Positions 28,401 to 42,030 of a stretch of DNA of 64,000 nt are shown here, in pieces. The notes under the pieces were generated by a model. That model was given only the letters and a program-made list of their open reading frames with translations. It did no database searches and was not told where the DNA came from. The DNA lies in assembly GCA_024734555.1 (NCBI GenBank), contig JANPWX010000098.1:865668-929667 (forward strand), given 5' to 3'. Position 1 is the first letter of the stretch, and each line of letters opens with the position of its first letter. Source of the DNA: Trochalopteron elliotii (lineage: Eukaryota > Chordata > Aves > Passeriformes > Leiothrichidae). A program made the position numbers and the translations under genes.

Positions 28401-31400
28401 AGTCTTTGTAAGAATTTGGTCATAGATCTAAAGCCCTCAGTAGGCAAACTCCAAAGCATATGTTCATAATTTTTGGTTTAAATATACTGAGAAGAAATGC
28501 AGTGCCCAAAGTAGGACAAAACGTTTTTGTTAGTGATATCTGTTATTTTTCTGTGAGGAACCACAGTTAAAAATACAATTATATACTGTGATGACACGTT
28601 TCTAGTACTGGGGGGGGAAAGCAAGGAGGAGTGAAGGGGTAGAAAAACTTACCAGATGCTGAGCATTTTGTCTGTGGGCATGCTAATGAAGGAAAACTCT
28701 TATTCATAACATTTTTTAAGGATGACTATATTTTGGTTAAAATTACTTATTACTGCATTATTCAACTTTCATCAAGTTTCATATATAAAGAACAATAGAG
28801 GCTTTGCCTGGACACCCAGTACATTTCCTACTTAGTTTCCAAATATAGCTGTGCTAGTGTTTAGAAATAAGTGTACTATCAGCAGTTAGAGATAATTCCT
28901 ATAAATAAACTGTTTTCTTTTTGGAGACCAGTATGAACTCAATAAAACTTTGTATTCATTTTCTGCACTCAGTAACTGCTGTATTCAAATGTCATTTACA
29001 ACACAGACCATAGTTTATAAAGTTTTCATTAATGCACTAGTTTTATTGATGCAAGTGTATTTTACTAGTTGTCTTCAGTATTGCTTTGCTTTAGTTTTAA
29101 AGATAAGCTGCATGAAATAGTACTGATATGACTGGAGTTTCAGAATTGCCTTTTAGTTACTTTTATTGATCATCCTTTACTTACTTCATTGAATTTGCAA
29201 AGGTCGTTTAAATAACTCCTCTCAAAATATGAACCCTCAAGACCTAGTAATTAAAATTAGTCCGTGGTCTAAACCTTTGTGTCCACAGACTAATTGAAGT
29301 ATAACTCAGGGTAAGAACATCTGGTTTTATTGAACTGTTCCACCTGCTTGTGTCCAGATCCTGAATCATATCTCTGATGTAGGTCCTATCTGTGTAATCG
29401 GGATTTCTCATATTCACAGGAGGCAAGTAAACTCATTTCCCAGGATACGTGCTGTTTATGTGTGACTCTGATGCATGAGGGCTGTCTTTTGACAGAGCTG
29501 ATGCAAAAGCAGAGCTCTCACCCATCTGTAAACTGCTGCTGGCTGGTCAGCTGCGTAACAGCAGGAGAGCAGTGACACACCACCCACAGTGCTGTGACAC
29601 TTCCATTCACACTCTTTCACTTCACCTAAGTAAGATGAAAAGTATCTCTGCCTTTCTGAGCTGACATCTTCACCTCTCACTCTCTCCTGGTTATTAAGCT
29701 GTGGCAGAGACAGGTTTTCAATAACTTCTCACTTCCACCAGTCAAATAAAATTGTATATATATTCTGATTGCATTCCTGGGGTTTTCATGGCAATTTCAG
29801 CTCCAGTTGAGAGAAAAGAAGCCCTGATATAGTCCAAAATGATAGTCCCTAGATGTCCCTACTCCTAGTACAGAAGTGGTTTAGCTCTCATTATCATCAT
29901 TGTTCAGCTCTTATTTCAGTAGAGCTTCATGTCTGTAGCTATCCTATAGCACAGGCTGCATCTGTAGATTTCAAAGCAACGGGATTTTTTTTATGCTGGA
30001 TGTAGTCTAAGTGTTCATTGGTGGGAACAATTATTCAAATTACTGTTATTAGTACTTTTTGCACAAATGCAAACCGTAATTGACTAAAAAAAGCCCTAAA
30101 GGAATAAAAGTATTTTTGATCAGAAATGAAAACTGACAAGCTCCTACAACCACAAAAGGGCACAAAAATGTGATTCCTGTTAAAAGTTGTTGTAAACCTT
30201 TTTTATTGTAGGTAAGAGACCTTCAGAAGATGAAAACTTTAAAACCTGTGATCACATTTTTATTAAGTTTCAGGTGTGAATGTTGTGAAGTAAGCCTTTT
30301 TCATTACAGTTGTCCCTGATACAAATAACATTTGCTCTGGCAAGGTAAATATGTTCTCAGAGTCTATAATAGCAGAGAACAAGTATTTAATTTTTCTGGT
30401 ACTGGATTCTTCCATTGCAAAACATTTAGTGATAAACATATCCTTCTCTCAAATAAGGAGAATAAATTTTAAAACTATACATTTTTCTACACTTAAAAAT
30501 ATTTTAGACAGCTAAAACTCATTGGACCCTCTAGTCCACCTCTTCCGTAATAGGAGTTTCTTTCTTATAGTACTTCTGACTTGCCAGTTTATTCTGTTTA
30601 GGTTGCTTGCCATTTTAGCACTTTAAGAACTTGCTCTAGAGCTTCAAATGTATCCTAAAAACTAACAGTTTGTGGTGCCAAATGTCATAGTATAACCCCC
30701 AGCTGAAGCCAGGACACCAGGAAATAATCCTGCCTTTGCTCGGATATAATTGAGTACCCTCCTTATAACACTAAATAAAGTCCTCCCTTTCTTGGAGCTG
30801 CATGGTTGGGGGTTTTGCCCCTACTGTCAGCCTCTTCATTTTTTTTGAGACACTTGTACTTCATTGCTGTTAATAATTTATTTGAAGATGCAGACACAGC
30901 CTGTGAGAATAAAGTTTCACTTATTCTCTTACAATTTCCAGAATTACTTGGTACCCTACTACACTTTAAATATTTCTCCTGTTCTTGTCAGTTTGTTTAA
31001 GCAATATATTTCCTCACTCTCTTCCCATAATTAAAGGACTTCTACTCCTCAACCTTTTCTATTTTTTTTCTTTAGTCTTTAGTTATTTTGTAATTATCTT
31101 GTACAGATTAAGTTGGCTGGAACAAAACTCTATTACGCTGTGGTAGAGACCGGATATATCTTTCAACATTTCAGTCTTCCTGATATGAAATATAGTAGAA
31201 ATTCACATAAGGCTGTGGGTCATAAAGATGTCTAAGGTAAACAGAAATTAATTTATAAGTAAAATTATTAGTTTATATTAATTTATAACTAAAAGGTAGA
31301 ATCTTGTTTTGGTTAAAAAAAAATGTCAATCTTTCTTTTTTCTTTTGTTAGTGTGTCAAAACCTCAGAACCTCAAAAGAACTTCCTCCCTTAACTGCAGT

Positions 31401-33827
31401 ATATGTTATTACTAGTGCTGAAGTAGTGTGAGGCAAATAGCTCCCATGTAGGCTTAAAGTTTTAAGGATATCAGGTTCTGCAGAATCAATTTGAAAGTCT
31501 TCACTTGAAATCTATTCCTTGAGATGTTTCCAGTTCACCTGTTAAAAAATTACTAAAATAGGATTAATTCAAATTAAAAAAAAAAACACATCAAAAGATG
31601 ATGTCTCTCCAAAGTAATTTATTTTTGTAATTCCTCCAAATTTCAGGGTTAATATTATGAACTACCAAGTTGATTTGGATACTTAATATTTTAAATTAAT
31701 ATGATTATGAAGTATAGAAAATTTGTAAAAAAAAATTTCTCAGAAGGATGATGTTTTTAATTCTTTCTTATTTCCCACTATTTCTTTTTTTATATACTCT
31801 GATTCTGTAGTCTCAGATTTGTAACTGATATTCCATTATGGAAGTCAAAATCAATAGCATAGACAATTTTTTTTCACACTGGCAATTGCAAAGATGTTTG
31901 CAAAGTATTTTTTCCTGATCAGGACCAATGGGTTTTCCAAAAGATGCTACTGGGAAGCATTTTGGTAGTGCAGAGGGACTATCCATTGTTCCTGCACTGA
32001 TATAGTAAAGAAGTTAATGCAGTATCCATTAGCAATGACTGAGTATCCATTTTCTTTCTATTATTTTAGCCCTTGCCTGCAGTTTACTTGCTGTGTAGCA
32101 CATAGGATTCTGATTTATCAACAAATGTGAGAAAAGAACATTAGTGTTTCTAGTCAAATAGGTTTTACAATGAAATTCATTTCCAAGCATTTGTCAAAGT
32201 AGTTTTGCTACAAGTGTGTGTGCTTTATATAGAAAATATGCAAAAATACTTTTTTAATATTAAGAGTTTTCTAACTTGAATACTTAACTTCTCAGGTTGT
32301 ATTCTGACTCACTGGAAACCTAGAAGACATTTTATTTTCTCTGTAAAAGTACAGTTTCCAAGAAGTACAAATATTTGCATCAAAACTTTCTGTAGAAATG
32401 TTGTCTTGGTAAAAATCAATATGAATTTTTCAGGTAGCTGTTACTCTATAGGTGGTGATTTGATTTCATTCTAATCTGGAGTCAGCGTGCCCTGGAAGTT
32501 TCTTGCCTCTGAATATTGAGGCCGCTCTACTAGCCAGAAAACAAAAATGGGACTTGCGAACACTGCATGGCTTTATTGTCTGTGATGGAAATGCAAAGTG
32601 CTGTAAGTTATTGCAGTCCGCTAAAGGTGAGGCAGAATTAAATACCACAGCATGTCAGAAACTCCTTCAGGAAGAGAGAGTTCACATTTCACTCATGTCC
32701 TGTTTCTGGTTGTTTAATTGACACTGTTTGCTACTAGAGGAATTTGTGAGCAAAAATAAATCATACATGCTGCTGTAATAGAAATATAAAGTATGCGTTG
32801 ATTGAACCTTTTCCTAGAATTCTGTAAAGTTTTAGTAACCATTTTTGCTCCCAACCAACCATTGCACATACCTGTAGATTATAGTCTGACAATTGTTATC
32901 AGGAAAAAGGCAGCCAAATTTGCTACATATGGCTGGTTCCATTTTGTGCTAGGGAATCTTGGGTGCAGTCCTGCATGGCTGGAAAAGATCAGAGAAACTT
33001 CAGGGATTCTGCTGAAGTGCCCTTGGGGATCTCAGATGCAGATACAGAGGCAGAAGAAAAAGTAAATGAGAAATTGGCAGTAAGCCAAAGGGAGTGTTCA
33101 GATGAAGGGGACTGACCACCCTCAGGACTTCGGCTGGAGCTTGGTTTGTTTGTTCATTTCCAGTTAACATGCTTATCATTTGGCACTCTATAAAAAGAAC
33201 AGGAAGCTCCTAGCCTTTGTGTACAGGATCTCCATTACCACCCAGAAAATCCCTATCACCTCAATTAGTGTCCATGAAAGAAATCTACCCCAGTCTAATT
33301 CCTAGATTTATTCAAAATATTTGGGGATTACAGGTTCTGCTTAGTATGCTAAAGATAATGCAATAAAATTGGGAACTTTGGGCAATTGCAAGCCCAAGTG
33401 TGAAGGACCAATTTGGGGATGCAAATTGCTTCTTCCTCACAGTTGCTGAAATCTTACTCAAGGTTTTGCTATTACTAATCTTGTGCAGGCATTCAAGGCA
33501 GGAAGGACAGAAAATGCAAAAAGCTGCTGTCTCCCTGTTTGTGCAGAGATACACTTCCAGCTGCTGCTCTCCCTGCCTGAGATGTGTGCGATACTGGTGC
33601 AAAGAGAGGTACCAGATCTCCTGGAAAGTAACAAGCTGAGCAAAGCCTGTTGTTTCTCAGCAGCCAATGTATCTTTTGTGCCAGAGTGCCAGTAAGGAAT
33701 CTCAGTGCAGCCTGCCTCCTCAGGAGGAGAGAGAGCTAACTGTGTGCTACAGGCAAGCACTCATGTTCGAGAGAATTTATTCCTCTCATTTAAGCACACA
33801 GAATGCTGTAGTAGAAGCTCACTGAAA
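19413..33827. other. Non-coding DNA, probable CHRM3 upstream intron (part 4)
   Basis: About 14 kb with no recognised gene or transposon. It includes the AT-rich palindromic segment at 24821-24899 and a small CpG-containing segment at 32485-32640 with a consensus splice donor (see findings). The 149-residue minus frame at 19412-19861 starts inside the CR1 edge, is rich in F, S and L, and has no recognisable motif; I do not call it a gene. Confidence 0.5.
24821..24899. repeat. AT-only-like palindromic tract
   Basis: Very AT-rich sequence built from AATT/TAAT steps. It contains a 22-base perfect palindrome at 24862-24883 with a TATA centre. After a 3-base mismatch each arm pairs for about 5 further bases. 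Confidence 0.75.
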
Positions 33828-33978
33828 GATAGGTATAGATGATATAGATATAGATGATTAGATTTAGATATAGATATAGATATAAATATATGACATAGAG
33901 ATAGAGATGATAGAGATAGAGATGATAGTGATAGAGATAGATAGAGATAGAGCTAAAGATGGATAGATATAGACATAG
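33828..33978. repeat. TAGA/GATA-type compound microsatellite
   Basis: About 150 bases made of ATAGAT, then ATAGAG and GATGATAG units, ending in GGATAGATATAGACATAG. The unit shifts between 4 and 6 bases and carries several interruptions, so the array is imperfect and probably only moderately length-variable. Confidence 0.92.
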
Positions 33979-34830
33979 TGTTGCTCACAGCATGATTGTA
34001 CCTGGATGGCTACATGTAGTGGATCTTCAGATTCTTTGATCTGTCTTCCTAGTAATTTCTTACTTCTCTTGTGTCTAATGAAAAATGGTTGTGAAAAAAA
34101 CCCAAAATTTGGTCTGTATAATTAGTACAGGAAAATTGGGGGAGCCATTACAAAAGTTGATAACCATTCTGTTCTTGTTTCACAAGTATTCCATAACCCC
34201 TGAGAAAACATTCTAATAGAAAGGTATATGTGTGTTTGCACATGAATACATATATTCTCACACACATCTTCACTCATAACTGACCTGCACAGCTTTGATA
34301 AATCTGTCTCTGATAATAAACTGCTGTTAGAAGGAGTTAAAGATGTGGTCAGAGAGAAAAGAGACAATCTTGCCAGCAGTCTCTGTAAATACACATATAC
34401 ATTGTAATGACATCGGTGGCAATAACTCCCATAATCAATATATCAAACTGTCTTTTCTTCCCTCCTGTTATGATGTACTTTTAACTTTCCAAAACCTATT
34501 CTTTAAGTAAGCTAGACTGTATGTGTTTGTATAAATGCAAAAATGCACAATATGTTGATCCCTGGCAAGAATCAAAGTAGTGATCTGTTTCATACATGGG
34601 TACTGCCAAACTGGAAAAGTGAAAGATAATGTTTGGCCAGATACCAATGCAGGGTTGCCTTGCAGTAGTGAGGTAACAGGAATATGTCACTCTGAGGAAA
34701 GGGTTTCCTCCTGGATGTAAAGCAGATCTCTAACACCGTGAGGTATAGAGCTTGACAAGATTGCCAAGTACAGATGAGCCAGTAATTCAAGGACCTGGGC
34801 AATTGCCCTTGACAGGAAATATGTTTTGTC

Positions 34831-34859
34831 AAAAAAAAAAAGAAAAAAAAAAAAAAAAA
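34831..34859. repeat. Poly-A tract
   Basis: Eleven A, one G, then seventeen A. I see no SINE or retrocopy body upstream, so this is listed as simple repeat only. Confidence 0.9.
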
Positions 34860-36532
34860 GCCCTGCTGCAATATTTTCATCATTAACTTACTTTGAAAGG
34901 TTAGGCATCTAACACTTTGCTTTATTGAAAAACATGATCCCTGAGTTCTGTTATAGTACTTGTTATAATTCTAATGGATTCTGTATTAAGATTTTCAGTC
35001 CATATGAAACTATATTTTATGTTTGCTTGGACAGAGTAGTTTCAGATGTTTAGAGATACTAAAAAATTAAAGACAAATTAGCAATTCTTTGAGAGTTGAG
35101 GAAATGAAAAATTAATTATATGGACTCAGTGCTTTTGTAAATAATTAGCTATATTCTTGACAATTAAATATGCTTGGGGTTTTTTTTCTACTTGAACAGA
35201 GCAACTGAGGCACAAAGCAGTTAATAGCCAAAGTTTATATGAGTCTGCATTTTGATGCTCACCTTGAGCGATCTTTAATCTTCTGGACTTTTCATATACA
35301 CAAGTCAATAGCTTAGGGTGAAGAGCTTTGCTAGCACCATTGAAAATTATATCATGAAGAACTGAGTTTCAAAGTCATATAGTAACTGTAAGAACTAGAA
35401 AAAAAATTGAGTACTAAACTAAATGTTTGACCTGACTCTCTTTAGTGCTAGTGATGTCAGATGGGAGCACTCCCTTCTCAAAAGGCTATGTGGCAGAATC
35501 CCCTTGTTGGGGGATTTGGGAGTTAAGCCCTAAAATTATCGCCCAGCTTCTTTTTCCTTAAAATTTGATTAATTGATCCTCCAAAACCTTGAGACTTTGG
35601 AAAAAAACTCAGCTCCATCTAGTTATCTGAAGTTTGAAAGTTTTTGGTTTTAATTATAACCCAAATGAGAATGATATGAGTGAGTATGAGATGTACTTAT
35701 GGGACAGTACTTGAATGCCATATACCACGTGTTAATAGAAAACATACCAGTATAATTAGCATAACCTTATATCTGATTCTGCCACTGGACATATATTCCC
35801 ATATTGTCTCTAATGGTTTACTCCTGTGCATCATAACAGAGATTTCTGTCACATCTTTGGAGCATTGATGCTTTAATTCCTTTGGTGCCAGTTCTTCAGA
35901 TTCTTCAAATGGATCATATTGGATCAGTTTTTCACTTTGAGCATGGATACCATTTAGAGGACCAAGGGAAACACACTTTCTTGTAATTCAGTTTATTCTC
36001 CTGAACCTCTTATGGGTTTTTTAGGTCAGTACTGCAGCAGTGGTTGATGGAAACAAAGTCTGATTGATGCTTGATACAAGCCTTTTAAAAAAGAGATGTA
36101 GAAAAACTCTACTTTGAACAATTTCTAATAAGATCATGCCTGCACCTCACCAGAGGAACAAATACTTCACATTTTAAGCCTCACAAAGACAGCTGGCCAG
36201 AAAGCTTCAGATAATTTCCACTGGAAATTTCCACTGCTAAATCCATTTTTCAGGAAATGGAAGACTTTCTCTGGAATCTAGCAATTCTATTTACATCTTT
36301 TGGATGTAAAAGGGTGTAAATGCATTATGTAGAGAATGATTTTTTAAGTACTGATATTTTTAAAATTTAAATATTCAACGCACTTAATGACATTATGAAA
36401 GTAAAGTGTTTTGGCGCTGAAATAGTTTTACTACATTGTCAATACAAAAACTTGCTTGGATTCCAAAGAAAATAAAATAGAAAAAAGCCCCAAACCTGTC
36501 TGAATTTGAACTATTGCCTTTTCATTCCAAGG

Positions 36533-36536
36533 AAAA

Positions 36537-36567
<31 letters not shown>

Positions 36568-36573
36568 GAAAAA
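36533..36573. repeat. Poly-A tract with G interruptions
   Basis: A runs separated by single G residues, becoming AAAAAG-like at the right end. It produces a spurious lysine-rich open frame on the + strand. Confidence 0.9.
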
Positions 36574-39500
36574 GGAATATTTATTCTGAGAAAAAAGGAA
36601 TTTTCACATGCTCGGTTTTATTCATGGCTTGTCCTGAGCTCCAAACATTCTATCAAATTAGTATTTTTAAAGGTTTGTCTACTCAAAGTCACAGTTACCA
36701 TTTTTACACTGGTAAGTCCATATAGTTTTTGCAGTTTCATTAAGAGTGCCATGAAAAACTCAGCAATTGGAAAGTTTGTTTTAGAAAACTATAGTTTTAG
36801 AAGTCCAGGTGCACTTTACCCTCCCTTTGCCTGAAGACATGCATTAATTATGGCCTCAGGGATACCTGGAAACCAAATTTAGTTTCAGTGAGCTAAGAAA
36901 ATTACAACTATCTTTAGATGTAGCCAGTATTTTTCCATAGTTCGTAGAGCACTATTTTGAAGCTCTGCTATCAATCACAAAATTATATTTAAATTAGATT
37001 GTAGATTTAAAAAGCTTTAGTAGAAATAGGTAATACAGAGTCAGAGAGAAAAATATTTTCCATTCTGAGATCTGGAAGAAGCTGGACTTCCTGTAAGTTC
37101 AAGGTATTTATTTCATTGGAGAGATGTAATTCATCAATTATATTAGGGATGTAGGACCAATATCTTTCAGATAAACTAAAATTATGAGGAGATATTTTTC
37201 ATGGAATTTGAGAAAGCAGTTATTGATTTACTATGATCTGTTGAATTCTCTGTTTAGTATATCTGGTCAACCATGCAATGGCTAAGGAGATCAAGGGATC
37301 TTCACCAGGATTTGTGCAGTGTTTGTGTAAGAAGCATCTGTATTTGGTTCAAGAGATCTCCTTCCATTTGCTGTTTTAAGGAAAGTGCCATCACGTAGTC
37401 AGGAGAGGATGTGGCACAGAGGAATGGCTCCTTAACATGTAAATGTTGGCTGGACATTCACAGAAGCCAATGTTGAAAGGGCAAAGTGATCCACTGACCA
37501 TATTTATTGTCAGCACTGGTAAATGGTCAAAGTTTGGTCCTCAGCAAGAAGAATTAACTTTTTCAATTCTTTGTTTAACAATTATGTTGTTCGTCTCATA
37601 TTCTTTTCTAGTCCTTAATGAACTATAGGAGATTAAGGGATTTAAAGTCCCAAAATAATAGCAACAAAAACCTACCACACACAATTAAAAAAAAAATAAG
37701 CCATATTAAATCTGTTGAATGAGATTAGGATCAGTTATGTCACAGACTGGTGGAAATATGCTAGGTTATGAATGGGGTTCTTCATGGGTTTTTTTTACCA
37801 TTTCAGTATGTGGGATGGAGTGTTCATTTAGTCAGAGAAATAATCAATATGTTACATCTTACTGTTGGGAGCTTTATATAATAAATTTCCAAATGCTTTT
37901 ATAAAGCATTCAGATGAATGTCAGTTGTAGGAAATAGTTTCAGCAGAATTTTTTCTTTGGAATTCCTTCAGAATTAAACCATCTCTATTTGTCCAGTGGT
38001 ATATTGCTACAGAAGTAGTTGTCCTCATCGTTCTCTGACAGAAAAAAAAAAAAAATCTAGTGGATGTATGCTACCAGTTCTTTTAATGTAAGAGCAAAAA
38101 AGTTGTTTGTTGTGTATATCCCACATTTGCTCAGATCTTGGCTTACCTATAATGTCAAATATCACCCAAGCATACAGAAAGTATGCAGATCGTTCTTTTC
38201 TTTCCACATAGTAAAAATGTGGAAAATACAGCAAACCATTCTGGTACTTTATATGTTTTATGCAATTTTAATGCAGTTTAGTAATTATTTTTTTAGAATT
38301 CATTCTATAAGCTGCAGGTTTAAACTTGTAGGAAAACAAAGACTTCTTTACAGACAAGCATATTTGGAAATTCCTGCTTCCTGTTGAGAGCATTTTGAGT
38401 GAAAACATACATGCTGTCCATCATTTACTATGATCCAGACTTAAATTTTTCAGAGAACAAATACTTGAAAAATAATTCTTCTTCACTGTTTTATTCTTTC
38501 TGAACTTATTTCCCTCTGTGAGTTATTAGACTAAATCATTAAATAAGAACAGTAGGGCGTTATTCCAGTTTTGAATGGATGGAAGTGAACTGAATGAAAA
38601 GTAAGAGATCAATAAAAACTTTTAGAAAAGTCATATTAGCACAGATGTAAAGAAACTCTGACATTTGCATATATTTAGAAGAGGTTCAGGGGGAAGGTCA
38701 TATGGCAAACAGAAGAATAAAATAATGAAAAAGAAATCAGGACCGTTTGTTAATAGGCTACATCAAAGTCTATTAAGACCATGACAGTGCACAGCAGCCT
38801 GAAAGTGAAGAACATGAGTGGTCTAACAGAAGCCTCACAAGGGCAGAAAAGTCACTCCAAAAAGCTTTTGAGTACATGGAACAGGCTGCACCCAGAACTA
38901 GTGGGAGTCTCTGATGAAACTTCCTTGAAGGTTAAGTTCAGGTTAGCAGGAGAAATATACACAGAGGGAAACCTGCGAAGTCCAATTAAAAGAAAGTGTA
39001 GATTTATTAATCCAGTTGATGGCAATCTTCTGCAACACTGAATGATCTGAATTTCCCCTCTAGGTTTACTGACACTCTCTGTGCCCAGTACTGAGGATGA
39101 GCAAAGGAAGCAGTGTCAGGGTCCTGTTGAGTGGCTGTTCTAATTAGGTGCGATAGCCTCACTCAAGACCTGGGAAAGTATCATTATTCCACTTGGGCTT
39201 CTCAAATCAAATTTCATTTAGATGTGCAAAGTAGGGTTTGATATTTACCTGGCTTTAAGGAAAAGGTCAAATTAAATAGCTATTAGCTGTTTCCTATTAG
39301 CTTTAAGGACTTTTCTTCTAAAGGCATGAATATGTCTTGCAGAATAATTCAGTTGAGGCTTGGACATAGCAATTAGGTAAATGGATTTTATACTCATTTA
39401 TAAAAATAAGGGATTAAAGCAATTTACAGAACGGCACACCAGTGACTCCTTTTGAGAATGGAGCTGAGTGTAACCTGTTGACTTCTGTAACCATGCACTA

Positions 39501-39986
39501 ATTCACTCACAAGGACTCTGTGCTTAAGTATATACAGGGGAAGATGTTTGAATGAGTCTTTTTATTGGAAAGTATTGATTCATGACCTGTTTTCTGAAAT
39601 ATCAAGGAAACAAAAATTTTGGTTGTTTGGAAAGCTCTTTACATGTTAGAAGAAAAAAGAAATATCTTACTAAAGAAAGAAAAACCTCATTGCCATCCAC
39701 TTTTAATATGCAGCTCTTAGAGAATTAAGTTGTCCGAATTTGCTTGAATTTCCCTTCTATCAATTGAAGCTAAATTGCAGTGAAGTTATTTAATGGAAAA
39801 ATCTGCCTTGAAGTAACCTTCTAATAGAGAGATTATTCTTTTATAACTTCCTGGTTTTGCAAAAAGCCATTCCTATTTAATACTGATGTAGCCTTTTTGA
39901 AAAACAGTTATGGGTTAGGTTATATTGGTGTGTATCAGACTGTGGAAAGAAAAAGTACTTGATGCCGCCAGCAAAATGAATGAGAA

Positions 39987-40012
39987 ATATATATATGTGT
40001 GTATATATATAG
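39987..40012. repeat. Short TA/TG dinucleotide repeat
   Basis: TA repeats flank a short TG repeat, giving a near-palindromic 26-base tract. Confidence 0.75.
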
Positions 40013-41970
40013 TAAAGTCAAAGCCCCATGAATTCTTTCCTGAATAGCTACCAAATGAGGCATCCCAAACTCCTGCCCAGTGTCCCTGTGTATCACTTAT
40101 CCTCAAATACCTTGTTAGCAATGTCATTTTTCTCCTCACTTATGTGATTAGATTGTGACTGATGCTCCCTGCCTTTGACTAGGCCAGAGGAAGGCACTGT
40201 GAGTGTAATCATCTGGGATTTGTTTCCTCAGGTACACGGCTTCCAGATTTGTTCTCTTGTTCTTCTGATTGGCTTGATTTCTGGACAGAAGTTTCAATGA
40301 ATAAATGAAAAAATCTGGCAAACACTGTCAGTCTCAAATGAACTCTGACCTGCTGTGTTGTGGGGGCTGTGAGTGGGAAGTTACAGTGTGATATTTCCTG
40401 CACAGGATCCCAACCCAGCAGTGCACCTGGAAAAACTGCAGCGGGTGGAAAGCAAAGTGGAGCACACTTGGGAGCCCAGCACTCAGATCACAAAACTGAG
40501 ACCCTGCTGCACTGGCTTCCCATACCTGGGGTTTTTTTGCCACACACAGAGTAAAATCCCAGCCTTTCACCTCCTTTGGGTAACGACGGCTTGCAAATGT
40601 GGTAATAGCTCTAGAGATTTTGTGTGCTGTCTCTGACCATGAGTTCCCTGTAAGCCACATCCCCATCATTCCCTAAAACTCTCCTGTACTAGAGACTGTA
40701 ATATGGATAGAACTATGTTTTCCCTTTCCCCCTTTGGATTCAAGTATTTCTCTTTCTTCTTCCATTATTGTTTAGGGCCCCCCATTTCCAGATGACCTTC
40801 TCATTGCCCATGCCAACAAATCTGCACATTCATGGGTCCAGTTCACCTTCTTCTAATGGCCAAATTTTTTAGTCCTAAGTAATAGTAAGGCTTGGGTTAT
40901 ATTGTTTTCCTTTCTTTCTCTCTCTTTCTTTCTTACCTTATAAACTAAGTGAAATGAGAAGCTTTGCAAATGTGTTTAAATTACTCAAATAGACAAGAGG
41001 TTAAAATTGCGAACAGTGTGGGTTGGAATAAACTCAGTGTGAAATCTTTCAGCTTTGAAATTAGGGACAATATTTCCAATTACACTGGCATTTATTATTT
41101 CCCAACTCTCAGATTTTTACAAGTAAAGCACACATTTTTATTTCAACTTCTAAGAAAAGCTTTTCCTCTTTTCTTTTTGTGAAAGAAAAATGAAGTATTG
41201 ATAAGTAGAGAGACTTCAGTGAAACATTGATTCATCTAGGTCCTATCATTTGAAAATTATTTCTGGAAGCAAAAAGAATAGGTGGTATATTACGCCTTTT
41301 TGAATAAGGTCACAGGAATGCAACAGTACAAACTCATTTCTGCTGACACTTTGTACCTCAGAAATTGTTTCCCGTGGTTCACTGATGAATCTTTTTTTTT
41401 TTTTTTGCCCTTGTCTGACACGTTTTACCTCTACCCTGGCAGGAAAAGTCATTTCCTCCTGTGAGTAAATGAGTGATAGAGGACAGACGAAAGGGCAGAA
41501 ATGTGCAAGTGCCATCAAAACCCTCATTTTTGATTTTTAATATGCTGCAGCTGTTGGTGTGGAGTGTTTCTCTTGCAGTTGAAAGCACAGCCAGCATGGG
41601 AATATTGATAGGTTTACATGAATCCTAAAGAGTCACAGCTTATTTGTATTCACTAATAATGTAGAGCTTGGAGGATACTGCCTGCACGGATATATTTTCA
41701 GCTGGAAAAATTGTGAAGCAGCAGTAAGGATTAGTGAAAGGGTTTGATGGGGACACAGAGACATTTGGAAAAGCAAGCACAGATCAAAACAGTCTACAGT
41801 GAGATTTAAGTGTTAGTCTCTCTTTCAAAGCTCAGGTAAACATTAATACATATCCAGGTGACTATGATTCAACATGGTCCCTCATGGATACATTTTGCCT
41901 TTTAAAAGTCTTACCAGCATTTTGGCAGCAATTAATATTCTGAAGTGTCAGTAGTTAAGTTAATATTGCT

Positions 41971-42030
41971 TCATTTGAATTCTTTTATTAATTTATTAAA
42001 ATCTTTGAATTCCTTTATTAATTTATAATT
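41971..42030. repeat. 30-base tandem duplication
   Basis: Two adjacent 30-base units (41971-42000 and 42001-42030) share TTTGAATTC, then TTTATTAATTTAT, and differ at a handful of positions. This is a local duplication, not a known element. Confidence 0.75.

Noticed and set aside
33312..33760. Four overlapping open frames on both strands
   Set aside because: They reflect a locally stop-poor, GC-richer stretch; none has a recognisable domain and they contradict each other in frame and strand.
36514..36834. 106-residue open frame beginning with a lysine run
   Set aside because: It is created by the poly-A tract at 36533-36573 followed by chance open sequence.
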